Positions 23,242-34,504 of a DNA stretch of 64,000 nucleotides are shown here, in pieces. Both the position numbers and the translations under genes were made by a program. The notes under the pieces are model-generated. The model had not been told where the DNA came from and did not search any database. It saw only the letters and a list, made by a program, of their open reading frames with translations. The stretch is from Hsuehochloa calcarea. Its lineage: Eukaryota > Streptophyta > Magnoliopsida > Poales > Poaceae. How positions within the stretch are numbered: position 1 is the stretch's first letter; every line of letters begins with the position of its first letter. The stretch covers positions 35,579,232 through 35,643,231 of the forward strand of contig CM070599.1 of NCBI GenBank assembly GCA_036346395.1, in the 5' to 3' direction.

Positions 23242-24355
23242 CAGACGCTTCACCAGGAGTCCCATCGATCTCCTGTACAGTCGTAGTACTCCAAGTTACG
23301 ACAACCTACTCAGAAATCATCCAAGCACATCAAATCTATCGTCAAGATCGAGCAAGATTAACGAGTAGTACAAATGTACAATACTAACATGGCGTATATA
23401 CCTTGATGCCCAAAGCATGCAACGAGAGCTACCAATTTGAGATGTTGCGTTATGGCTACTTTGCAATTGTGCTTATATACTTGCTTAAAATAAGCTCTGA
23501 GAAAACAAATGTTGGGTCTTTTGCTAAAGGATTCAATTAATGGAAAATGGGGTCATGCGTGCAAGTATATATGTTAGTCAAACAGACACTGAGATTTATA
23601 TTCGAAAGAGGAAGTTCAGAATTCAGAGAACGCTGGCTAATCTTTGCTCTGAGGCCTGAGCGGTGTACGTGCTCAAGGAGTATTACATTTCCTTTCTTGT
23701 TTACAACCAATTGACGTTAAATTTTATATTTAATTGGCTGGAAAATGTAAAGAATTAGTTGAGCTTAAAATGTAGTTGTACGCTTGTGCTAATCAATAGG
23801 AAGGCATACTCCTACGCAAGCAGGAAGCCTAACAGCCTAATACTAAATCGGTCTGTTCATTTCGTGCAAGCTATTACGCAGTGCGCTTAATTGCGTAGAC
23901 AAAGACCAGTATACAATGGCGATTAGTTTGCTAAAGACCAGCACAACTTTTTTTTTTTGCGAGGAAAACCCCACTAGAACTTAGCTGCCTTTATTTTCAT
24001 ATTGTTGATTCACCACTGTGCTTAATCCGACTTGATGAACGTCCTGATATTGCTGATCCCCTGTAGGGGGTATGAAACTGTGAACTTTCGATCAACAGCT
24101 CTAAGAAATCGGAAATTCATTCTAAGTTGCAGTAAGCAATCCAATTATATTACCAGAAAAAGGGTTAGAAGCAGACCATCACCACAATTCATCCATGAAC
24201 TCGTCAGCCACTGAAGAGAACTTTGTGACAGAACTAATAGTTCGATCAACACGAATGTGGAAATTGAGCCATTAACTCGTACAAAAATGCAATCCACACA
24301 TTTCGTTATATATTGGCATTCAATCGTGCAAGAATAAGAAACATCACCACAAAGG
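23242..24355. other. Flank between MULE and gypsy element
   Basis: Probably holds the upstream part of the broken Pro/Tyr-rich gene (23242-23270, minus strand) and, near 24300-24355, the original continuation of the 3' UTR of the 46-aa gene at 32418-32558, now displaced by the gypsy insertion. No other gene is visible. Confidence 0.4.
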
Positions 24356-24360
24356 CAGAA

Positions 24361-27241
24361 TGTCATACCCGGATTTTCAAATCCCGGATCCTCTGTGAAC
24401 ATTACTGTGCTACTCCCTGGATCAGAAGGTAGCACTCACAGACTCATTGCTGAATCACATCATACAAGGCGCGAATTAAGATATTTAATTAAACAAACAT
24501 CAGAGTGACATAGACCACGTCGGGTCAAGTTTTACATAAGGGCCACGTGCCAAATGGATTACATTACACAAAAGCAATGGAAACAAAGGGAGGCGGAGCT
24601 CATCTCTCCACAGCAAGTGATCGGGAAACACGTGTACATCCGATATTACCCGAAAACTCAGATAATATAGGACGCACCTAGGTACCAGCTGAGTCAGCTA
24701 GACTTGGGCGAGACTAGAACAACTATGAACTAAGCTACGCTTCAAGAACTCTGTGGTCTTGAGCATCCGGTTCCTCGTAGTCTGCGTAGTCTCCTTGCTC
24801 GCATCATCCTGGAGGGTTTGGGGAGGAGCGCGAGTGAGCACAACTACGTGCTCGCGAGCCAACACACAAGATACAATAGTATATATGCAAGGCTTAACAA
24901 AGATGGCTCAGTTCTTTTATTTGCTAAAGCATCATTTTCAATTATCATAAGTACAATTCTGACGACTTAGCATTTTAAACAAATTGTATTTTCATTTAAA
25001 GAGATTAAGTGCAATATTAAATAACAATGAAGGTTACCTCCACCTTATGCTTAATTTGGATAATGGTTACGCCCACCGATTATTAGCACCGAGTAAGGCT
25101 ACCGGGAAAATCCAAAACAAAAATTTGGATGAGCCCAACACATTTCCATTCCACCCACAAAGATTTTTGAAATAGAACTAACTCAAAGTTAAGTTCCCAT
25201 GTCCGCCTTTGACCAAGGCGCATTACATTTAAGCAGTTTAGACTCTGCAGAGGTTGTACACTGTACCCACAAGAGATAATCATACTCGTTACTCCACATG
25301 ATTCCTTAGTCATGTAGTTGAGCGATCGTCACGATAACGTTTCAATGTATCTTGCCTCTTAGTCATCTCACTAGTATGGGCTAACCCATGCGGTGGGTCC
25401 CATAAGTTGTGCGGGATGTCCGCCACCACGACTTGCGTGGTGGCGACTTCACCCTTCCTTTGGTGTCCCATTCAAGTGGATCGAATCCACTACTTGCACT
25501 ATCTTGCTCGACCACCGATGAGATGACTTCCAAGATTTGTTACATTTACTAAGCCAAGTTGCAATTTGCAGACTTGCGGTTGTACTTGTTTTACACAGGA
25601 GGTCATGACAAGATTAAGTCCTTAAGGTTATCTGAGCGATTCATTTCAATGTTAACCACGTTCCCTGGGCTACATTAGCACCCATCAACATCCCATTCCT
25701 CATACCATCCGCCTGACGAGAATGACAAGTTATTAGGGTTTTGGGAAGGAAAACCAATTAACGCAACACACCGGTCATCTTACATCCAATGACTGCCCAA
25801 AACTATTTTTCATGTTTAAAGGATGATGATCGGGACATTTATTGTCCCGGTACTTAAGCAAGACTAGCATGTCGCTTAAGTACAACCTATACTAGTATTA
25901 CCATATAATTACTAGGGTGACAAGGAATACTGGATTCAATTATCAAAGGATGGTTTAATAAGTAATTAATCAACAAATGAGTATTTAACTACCTTAAGCT
26001 TTAACATATCATTGTTTACAAAATTAAAGCATGCAACTTTGCTATTTTAAATAAACATAGTTTGCATAAAATGTAGGTTCGGAATGATCAAAGCATTGAC
26101 TCGCCTTGGTTAAAGGCGGAGGGTCTGGAGATCTTAAGCTTGGTCGAAGGGAGGTCTCCTGCGTCGTCGAATCCTAATCGGTCGAAAGTACCGGAAAAAG
26201 ATACAACGGCAAAGAGAGTAAATAAATACCAACTCAATAAATAATGAACTCCAAAATGAACAAGACCAGTACCAATAGCAAGATCTTGATTTTAGAAAAT
26301 TTTAGAAATTGGTTTCACAATTTTGGAGTTATCTGAGAAAAGATATGAATTTTGGAAGTTTTTAACCGATTTATCAATTAAGCGAAATTGAAAATCGGAA
26401 AAACCTCTCACGACACGTGGCCTCCGGTCCACAAGACACGGCGTGGACCGGGTCCACGTCTTGCCGGGCAAGTGGGCCCCACTTGCTACCAACACGACGC
26501 CGCAATGGGCCCACTTGCACCGTCCGTCGCTGGGTAAACAGGCGACGCGTTCTCCGGCGTGTCGCCTCGTCTTCTTCGCGCGAGAAGCGAGGCGGCGGAG
26601 AGAGGAGAAAGAGAGAGAGGCGAGGGGCGCGCACTGGCGGCGGCGGGAGAGGGAGGAGATGGCGCGGCCGAGAGGGAGGGAGGCGCAAGGCGAGGATCTG
26701 GCGGCTCTGGCGACACCGAGGGCGAGGCGGCGAGGCTGGCCGGGCCGAGGAGAAACCGAGCCGAGCCGAAGAAGGAGACCGAGGCGAGGAGGCGACGCGC
26801 TGGGCGGGAGGTGAAGGGCGGAGGAGAAAGGAGAAGAGGAGGGAGCGTCTCGGCTTTTATAGCCAGGCGAGGAGCCGGAGGCGAGAAAGCCGGCGCGGGC
26901 GGGACGCGAGCGAGGGAGAAAGCAAGCTTGCCGGCCGCGAGAGGAGGAGAAGAAGGGTCCGGAGGCGCACTGCGAGAGGGCGTGGCGGCGGACGGACGGG
27001 GGAGAAGGCGGTGTCATGCGCATGCGGCGGCGAGGCGGGCGGCGCGAGAGGCACGCCAGCGAGGAGGCGGAGGCCGCCGGGACCGGGCGGGCCGGCCCAC
27101 GAGGTAGGGGTTAGTGTTAGGGTTAGGGATTTTGATTTTTGATTTTGAAATTTGAAGTTTTGAAATCGAAATCAAGTTTTGGATTTTGAATTGGAATCAA
27201 AGTTTTGATTTTGAATCCTTTTTCAAAAACGGGATGTTACA
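24361..27241 (-). repeat. 3' LTR of the gag-only gypsy element
   Basis: 2881 bp, nearly the same as 29480-32349. A GC-rich promoter region at 26420-27110 has a TATAAAAG box (near 26857, minus strand). Long frames on both strands in the GC-rich part are compositional and not genes. Confidence 0.93.
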
Positions 27242-27262
27242 AAACCTACCCTCCTTAAACGG
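27242..27262 (-). other. Polypurine tract
   Basis: AAGGAGGGTAGG immediately upstream of the 3' LTR start on the minus strand, the expected plus-strand primer. Confidence 0.7.
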
Positions 27263-27283
27263 AATCTCGACCCCGAGATTCGG

Positions 27284-28613
27284 CTACCCAAACGAGACAG
27301 GGAGCGTACCTCTTATTACTTCTGAAGTTGTTGGGGCTTCTTCGACGGTGACAAGGTTGACATGACCCTGGTTTTGGCTTGGCGTGGAAACAGCTCTTGA
27401 TGCTTGCGAGGTTTGACGACTCTTACTTGCAACTGAAGTTTGGCCTCGAGTTGGTGTGGTTTTGAAGTTGAACCTCACCGGGGTGACTGGCTGAGGGCAT
27501 CTATTGGCGAAATACCTCTTTTCTCCACAGTTGAAATAACGAAGATGAGCTATCGGATTGACTGCTGCAGGCTGTCCAACAGAGTGAGAAGCGCGGGAAA
27601 CACTCTCACTGGGACGCGGGGTTGCGACTGGCACCGAAGTTCGAGTTTGAAATGGAACTCTTGATGATGGGGCGGCCAACTGCCTAAAAGATGAGCTGCC
27701 CTGAAAAACTGATCTTTGCGGAAAGTTGCTTTGTGACCCTTGAAATGCCATCTTCCTTTTGTGGCTGACTTCCGCAGTCCTTTTCTCATTTTCCAGCACT
27801 ATGGCCTTGTTGACCAAATGATGGAAGCTGGGGAAGTCATGAAGGATGAGCTGTCCTCTCATATCTTCACGCATGCCTTCCACAAAGCGATCGATCTTCT
27901 CTTCCTCCACTACTATGTCATTGGGGGCATAGCGGGCAAGTTGGTTGAATCTGGTCAAATACTCGTTCACTGACAGCTGGCCCTGCTTGAGAGCTCTGAA
28001 CTCGTTTTTCTTCAACCTCATAGTACCTGCTGGTACGAAGTTTGCTCTGAAGGCGGTCTTGAATTCCGCCCAAGGAACGGTCTGCCAAGCGGGTTCAGCT
28101 TCTTCTTGAGGTAACTCAGCCATTTCTTCATCGAGAGCGGGGTCGAGTTGGTTACCGGATTCTTGAGGTCGCCGCTTCTTCTCCCGCTTCTTCCATCGAG
28201 CCATCACCACCTCGAGCGGAGGTAGTTTTCCACCGAGCGTGCGGCGGCTCCATGCGATTGGTGGGCGGCAAAGTCTACCTTGTCCTCCTCCTCGAGCAGC
28301 AGGCGAGGCGAAGCTTCTTTTCGTGTCCCCGAGCCAATCTTACGCTTCGGGGCTCATTTGCGAAGGCAAGCGTGAGAGGCCTCGTCGGAGGAAATCGCCG
28401 GCTTGAAGTGCGGCTCGCCGTCCCGATCACGCGGCGAGCGAGGCTGGAGAATCTGCGTCTCTGAAACATCACTGGAGCCATGGAGGTTGGTGGCGGTGGT
28501 GGCGGCAGATCTTGTCCCCAGCCACGACCGGGACGGTGCCACGACCTCGCCCACGGCCGGTTGCAAAGGCTCCACTGATGGGCGGCGGCTCTTTCTGAGG
28601 CATCCAAGAACAG
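27284..28613 (-). pseudogene. Retrotransposon gag, frameshifted
   Basis: The open part (27284-28210) contains the Ty3/gypsy gag core: WAEFKTAFRANFVPAG, KKNEFRALKQGQLSVNEY, FNQLARYAP and FVEGMREDMRGQL, in the usual order. A Ser/Thr/Gln-rich linker follows, then a zinc-knuckle remnant FNCGEKRYFANRCP in which the first Cys and the His are replaced. The N-terminal part upstream (to 28613) is recognisable in other frames (DLPPPPPPTS, RPLTLAFANEP, EKKLRLA), so at least two frameshifts separate it from the core. A truncated relative lies at 43836-44512. No pol follows. The protein would package RNA in virus-like particles, but here it is probably non-functional. Confidence 0.85.
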
Positions 28614-28639
28614 TGAAGATAAGAACACGGGGTATATGA

Positions 28640-29463
28640 GGGTACTAGCCCTCTAGAGCACAATGAAGAAATTCAAATCATACGAGGAAAAGCGATCAAA
28701 TACAATACAAAGCCTAGAGTGGCTGCATTATATTAAGGGGGTTAGTGTTTACATGACTCGTAAAACACAAGATATAGGCTATGCTAAGTCACGACACAAG
28801 ATACACACACATCGTCTACAAAGAAGGAAACAAAGAGTGCTTACAACCAAAAGATCGCTCTGACAAGCCTAATCGCTAGCTAAACTAAGCTAACTACTCC
28901 CACATGACGCGAAGACTTGGGATCGGTCTCTCCTTCCCGAGAGGCGGTAGTAGTAGAAGGGCGCTTCTCGCAGAAGATCTAGGTGCATCTCGCTCAGGCG
29001 GTTAAAGGCGAAGCGTGCTGCGTCTTGGACTGCTTCGGAACAACTGCTCTTGGGCGTCTCGGTGCGAAGGTGTGAGCGATGAACTCACCCTCTCTTGCAT
29101 AGAGGAAAACCTCCATGGTCCATGACTCTTGGTCCAGATTTGAGTCTTTCGGCCTCGAAGATAGGCTTGCGGAGGTAATCCGGTGATGCATGAATTGGTG
29201 GAGAATATCCACGAATTCAACACCGCCTTCTCCATGAGAGCAAAAGTCCCACGGGCATCTGGACGACAGGGTTGCCATCTACAAATTTTTGAAACAGACG
29301 AGGAATCGGGACCGAGTACAAACTCAAGTGAAGTCGAAGTGAAGAACTAAGATAGATGAGTAAGAGCAATAAATACATTATATTTTGCCAAAGCTTTTCA
29401 TAAATTTTTAAAATAGGACTCAAGTCCTTAGGCTCGACTACCTAACTAAAGATCCTACAATCA
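28640..29463. other. Untranslated leader of the gypsy element
   Basis: Sequence between the primer site and gag with no coding potential. The part next to gag (28640-28730) is matched by 44525-44640, which confirms that it belongs to the element family. Confidence 0.6.
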
Positions 29464-29479
29464 AATGCTCGATACACTC
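29464..29479 (-). other. Degenerate primer-binding site
   Basis: Directly downstream of the 5' LTR on the minus strand the sequence GTGTATCGAGCA resembles TGGTATCAGAGC, complementary to the 3' end of initiator tRNA-Met, with two bases missing. The position supports the call and the match is imperfect. Confidence 0.5.
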
Positions 29480-32349
29480 TGTCGGACCGGATTTTCAAAT
29501 CTCGGATCCTCTGTGAACATTACTGTGCTACTCCCTGGATCAGTAGGTAGCACTCACGGACTCATTCTTTGAATCACATCATACAAGGCGCAATTAAGAT
29601 ATTTAATTAAACAAACATCGAGTGACATAGACCACGTCGGTCAAGTTTTACATAAGGGCCACCGTGCCAAATGGATTACATTACACAAAAGCAATGAAAC
29701 AAAAGGGAGGCGGAGCTCATCTCTCCACAGCAAGTGATCGGGAAACACTGTACATCCGATATTACCCAAAACTCGAGATAATATAGGACGCACCTAGGTA
29801 CCAGTGAGTCGGCTAGGATGGGCGAGACTAGAACAACTACGAACTAAGCTACGCTTCAAGAACTCTGTGGTCTTCAGCATCCGGTTCCTCGTAGTACGTG
29901 TAGTCTCCTTGCTCGCATCATCTGGAGGGTTTGGGGAGGAGCGAGAGTGAGCACAACTACTGTGCTCATGAGCCAACACACAAGATGCAATAGTATATAT
30001 GCAAGGCTTAACAAAGATGGCTCAGTTCTTTTATTTGCTAAAGCATCATTTTCAATTATCATAAGTACAATTCTCGACGACTTAGCATTTTAAACAAATT
30101 GCATTTTCATTTAAAGAGATTAAGTGCAATATTAAATAACAAATAAGGTTACCTCCACCTTATGCTTAATTTGGATAATGGTTACGCCCACCGATTATTA
30201 GCGAGTAAGGCTACCCAGAAAATCCAAAACAAGGGTGGATGAGCCCAACACATTTCCATTCCACCCACAAAGATTTTTGAAATAGAACTAACTCAGTTAA
30301 ATTCCCATGTCCGCTTTTGACCAAGGCGCTACTGCTTAAAGCAGTTTAGACTCTGCAGAGGTTGTACACTGTACCCACAAGAGATAATCATACTCGTTAC
30401 TCCACATGATTCCTTAGTCATGTAGTTGAGCGATCGTCACGAAGAACGTTTCAATGTATCTTGCCTCTTCCGTCATCTCACTAGTATGGGCTAACCCCAC
30501 TTGCGGTGGGTCCCATAAGTTGTGCGGGATGTCTGCCACCACGACTTGCGTAGCTGGCGACTTCACCCTTCCTTTGGTGTCCCATTCAAGCTGGATCGAA
30601 TCCACTACTTGCACTATCTTGCTCGACCACCGATGAGATGACTTCAAGATTTGTTACATTTACTAAGCCAAGTTGCAATTTGCGACTTGCGGTTGTACTT
30701 GTTTTTACAGGAGGTCATGACAAGATTAAGTCCTTAAGGTTATCCAGGCGGTTCATTTCAATGTTAACCACGTTCCACGGCTACATTAGCACCCATCAAC
30801 ATCCCATTCCTCATACCATCCGCCTGCGACGATATGACAAGTTATTAGGGTTTTGGGAAGGAAAACCAATTAACGCAACACACCAGTCATCTTACATCCA
30901 ATGACTGCCCAAAACTATTTTTCATGTTTAAAGGATGATGATCGGGACATTTATTGTCCCGGTACTTAAGCAAGACTAGCATGTCGCTTAAGTACAACCT
31001 ATACTAGTATTACCATATAATTACTAGGGTGACAAGGAATACTGGATTCAATTATCAAAGGATGGTTTAATAAGTAATTAATCAACAAATGAGTATTTAA
31101 CTACCTTAAGCTTTAACATATCATTGTTTACAAAATTAAAGCATGCAACTTTGCTATTTTAAATAAACATAGTTTGCATAAAATATAGGTTCGGAATGAT
31201 CAAAGCATCGACTCGCCTTGGTTAAAGGCAGAGGGGTCCTGGAGATCTTAAGCTTGGTCGAAGGGGAGGTCTCCGGCGTCGTCGAATCCTAATCGGTCGA
31301 AAGTACCGGAAAAAGATACAACGGCAAAGAGAGCAAATAAATACCAACTCAATAAATAATGAACTCCAAAATGAACAAGACCAGTACCAATAGCAAGATC
31401 TTGATTTTAGAAAATTTTAGAAATTGGTTTCACAATTTTTGGAGTTATACAGAAAAAGATATGAATTTTGGAAGTTTTTAACCGATTTATCAATTAAACA
31501 GAAATTCGGAAAATCGGAAAAACCTCCCGCCGACACGTGGCCTCCGGTCCACAAAGACAGTCGTGGACGGGTCCACGCCGCTGGCAAGTGGGCCCACTTT
31601 GCGGCCATGCGCGACGCCGCAATGGGCCCACTTGCCAGCGTCGCCATGTGTGGTAAACGAGCGACGCGTTCTCCCGACGCAGCGCTGCTCGTCTTCCGGA
31701 GAGAAGCGGCGGCGGGAGAGGAGAAAGAGAGAGAGGCGGGCGGGGCCTTGGCGGCGGCAGCGGGAGAGGGAGGAGATGGCGGCCGGTGGTGGAAGAGGAA
31801 GGGCGGCGGCGAGGATCTGCGGCTCAGCGACACCGAGGCAAGCGGAGGAGGCCGGGCCGAGGAGAAAACCGAGCCGAGCCGAAGAAGGAGACCGAGGGAG
31901 GAGGCGACTGGCTGGAGCGAGGTGAAGGCGGAGGAGAAAGGAGAAGAGGAGGAGCGTCTCGGCTTTATAAGGCGAGCGCGAGAGCGAGAGAAAAGCCGGC
32001 GCGAGGGGGACGGGAGCGAGAGAGAAAGCCGCGCGCGCGGGAGGAGGGAGAAGAAGGGTCCGGAGGACGACGGCGAGGCGGGCGCGACGGACGGACGAAG
32101 GCGGCGGTGTCAGACGCGCGCTGGGCGGCGACCGAGGCGCGCGCGCGGAGACGGCACCAGCGGGAGCGGCGGAGGCGCCGGAGGAACCGGGCCGGGCCGG
32201 GCCCACGAGGTAAGGGGGTTAGGGTTAGGGTTAGGGATTTTGATTTTTGATTTTGAAATTTGAAGTATTGAAATCGAAATCAAGTTTTGGATTTTGAATT
32301 GGAATCAAAGTTTTGATTTTGAATCCTTTTTCAAAAACGGGATGTTACA
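29480..32349 (-). repeat. 5' LTR of the gag-only gypsy element
   Basis: 2870 bp. It is almost identical to the 3' LTR over long stretches (for example about 25790-26100 against 30895-31200) but differs elsewhere by many 1-4 base insertions and deletions. A TATAAAG box on the minus strand lies near 31965. Confidence 0.93.
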
Positions 32350-32417
32350 CAGAAACAAGGGGAGAAATCCAACATGATATGTACTGGGAATCGGGCTTGT
32401 AAAGATGAGCCTGCCTG

Positions 32418-32558
32418 CTACTTGGGCGGCGCGGGTGGCGCGAACTGCTGCGGCGCTGCCGCCTCGGCCCGGCCACGGTTCCGGCCGAACAGGTAGCACC
32501 CGAGCGCCAGGATGAGCACCAGAAGAATCGCCGGGATCGATATCACAAGGTCAAACAT
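32418..32558 (-). CDS. 46-aa single-pass membrane protein with Pro-rich tail
   Basis: An intact frame of 46 codons. It starts MFDLVISIPAILLVLILALG and continues CYLFGRNRGRAEAAAPQQ, then an Ala/Pro tail ending PPAPPK. Residues 4-24 form one strongly hydrophobic helix, followed by a basic patch (RNRGR) and a Pro-rich end, so an N-out or signal-anchor membrane peptide is likely. A TATA box (TTTATAAC on the minus strand, 32637-32644) lies about 80 bp upstream and codon use is GC-rich as in grass genes, which favours a real gene. I do not recognise the family. The gypsy element at 24361-32349 inserted 68 bp downstream of the stop, in the likely 3' UTR, so its polyadenylation may be altered. Confidence 0.65.
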   Translation of the reverse strand: MFDLVISIPAILLVLILALGCYLFGRNRGRAEAAAPQQFAPPAPPK

Positions 32559-32636
32559 GGCGCTTCCTCTCCTGCTTCCGCTTCTCCACGAGACTGCAAG
32601 TGATATTAGGAGCTACTCACACACGCACTCGGCGTG

Positions 32637-32644
32637 TTATAAAC
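32637..32644 (-). promoter_or_regulatory. TATA box of the 46-aa protein gene
   Basis: TTTATAAC on the minus strand, about 80 bp before the ATG at 32558. It would give a leader of about 50 nt. Confidence 0.5.
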
Positions 32645-32659
32645 GGTGAGCACTGAACC

Positions 32660-33360
32660 TGGAGACGACGGGCGGAGTAGCGTAACTTCTAGGGGCAATT
32701 CAGTTAATATCACCATTTCAAGTGATATCGTGTCAGGTGGCAATAATGCCGTGGTTTCAGGCTAGCCTTACTTCAGCATGAGTGGCTAAGGTTGACGGCT
32801 TGACGCTTTGGAACGAACTGACGTATGAGCCTGGACTCTGGATTATTTAACTGATGGTTTAGTGAAAACGCCAAGACAAACCGGAGCTCAGCCTAACCTG
32901 CCGTATCATATGTTAGTCGTTAACGGTTCCTACGTCATGGAGCCCTAGCTTTTCTGGCTTTTTAATCGTTTCTATCGAGTTAAAAAGTATGAAGACTCCA
33001 GAAGGGGCTAGGATTACTGCTTTGATAATACTTCCAGCAAGGAAAATGACGTTGAAACCACCAGCTCAACTAATTCGATTGGACGTCTAACCAAAACATC
33101 TCGTCGTTTGAACTTTCAGTCAACCTAATCCACCAAGATCATCTAATCCTCAGTAAAATTATGCATTTCATGTCGCCCGGAATTGCGACAGACACAGCAC
33201 ACATCATGGCAACGGACACAGAATACAAAGGTTCGCAGCTTTGCTGATGGTAAGGATTATATTGCCAGTATGAATACCCGTATGGAATTACGCAAAACTA
33301 ATCAGAAGCTTCGGGAATTTTATTTTAAAATACTGAATTCCACAAAACAAATTGGTATAT
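32660..33360. other. Upstream region of the 46-aa gene
   Basis: No frame of interest. A short inverted word CACTTGAAATG/CAAGTGATATC near 32710-32730 is the only structure I noticed. Confidence 0.35.
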
Positions 33361-33363
33361 TTA

Positions 33364-33779
33364 GACCCTGCTTGGTACAGCTTCCACTCCCAGCTTCTCA
33401 ATCGATTCTTGTGGAGCTGTACCAAACAACCTGATTCTCAAAACCACTAGATTCTGCTTCTCAGGAGGAGCTGTCTCGAAAATGAACTAGTAACGAAAAG
33501 CAGCCTCCCAGCAGATTTTCGTGAGAATCCAACCTTCAGAAACGAAATCACCCCTTGAAGTTGAAGGAACCAACCTAATCCTCCCTCATATTGCCTATTT
33601 GCCTCTAATCCTCCCTCATATGGTCTATTTACCTCTAATCCCCCTTATATGGTTTTTGAAGCCAACCTACCAGCTAAACGCTTTCAACAGACAACTCTAG
33701 ATTCTCAGAGAAGTTGATTCTCAAAGAATCAAAAGTAGAATCTAGAAAATGAGAATCTGAAGCTGTACCAAACAAAACC
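33364..33779. mobile_element. PIF/Harbinger (Tourist-like) MITE
   Basis: 416 bp with terminal inverted repeats GACCCTGCTTGGTACAGCTTC and GGTTTTGTTTGGTACAGCTTC and a 3-bp TTA duplication (33361-33363 and 33780-33782), the PIF/Harbinger signature. The interior has three tandem copies of a unit of about 30 bp (CTAATCCTCCCTCATATGG..., 33573-33655). No coding capacity. Confidence 0.8.
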
Positions 33780-34504
33780 TTATATAACAATCATGGACAA
33801 CACCATCTATGGTCAACCTTGCACACAACATCTATTTTTCCTTCAAGAATACAAACACTACAAACTTACATTACATCTTCCAGGGAAAGTGAGAAAAAAG
33901 GGCTACACAACAATAACAGATCTATACAGTTCTTTAGTTCCTCAGCTGAAAACTAATCAAAAAGAGAAAATTACATGGGCAATGCATTAAAAGCCATCAA
34001 CATATCTCATTTGCTTACGGTGATTTACTGCCTTGCACAAGATAGTTTCCACCTTGCAAAATGGTCTTCAGATTACTGTAAGGCATAGAGCAACCAAATT
34101 GGCTAACATTCCAATGAAACAGAGATGACAGATGAGACATATGACGCCTGAAGAAGTTTTAACGGAACTATATAGAAGTGGTAGTTGATATGTCAACAGA
34201 GGTGGTTGCAAGATTTCCAGAATAGATGAAACATAACAAAACAGTATGATCAATGGAAATTTGTATACTTGTATTTGCTGGTGTAACTACAATGTTCATG
34301 AATTTACATCTTTATAAAAGATATAATACAAAGGACCCTCTGCTTGAATTGTCATTTGAGTTCCTTGTAAGTGCAGATTCAAAGGAGCACACTAGTGAAT
34401 AATGGCTTTAAGGGAGGACACAAAAAAAAAGACAGGTTGAAACATTTTCAGCACATACTTAAAGGCAAAAGAAGGTAAACAGATCAAGGCTAGAAAGATT
34501 ATAC

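Larger units (their letters stand above)
24361..32349 (-). mobile_element. Complete gag-only gypsy LTR retrotransposon
   Basis: Two directly repeated LTRs (24361-27241 and 29480-32349) flank a 2.2-kb interior, with a perfect 5-bp duplication CAGAA (24356-24360 and 32350-32354). LTR ends are TGTAACATCCC..ACA read on the element's own (minus) strand. The interior contains a gag-like frame on the minus strand, a polypurine tract beside the 3' LTR and a primer-site-like sequence beside the 5' LTR. It has no protease, reverse transcriptase, RNase H or integrase, so it must be non-autonomous, of the large-LTR, reduced-interior type. It inserted about 70 bp past the stop codon of the 46-aa gene. Confidence 0.93.

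Noticed and set aside
26292..27142. Pair of frames of about 240 codons on opposite strands
   Set aside because: Inside the GC-rich promoter region of the gypsy LTR, and repeated as broken versions at 31417-32263 in the other LTR. Not maintained as a protein.
31417..32263. 279- and 238-codon frames
   Set aside because: The same LTR region as above. The frames differ between the two LTR copies because of indels, so they are not conserved.
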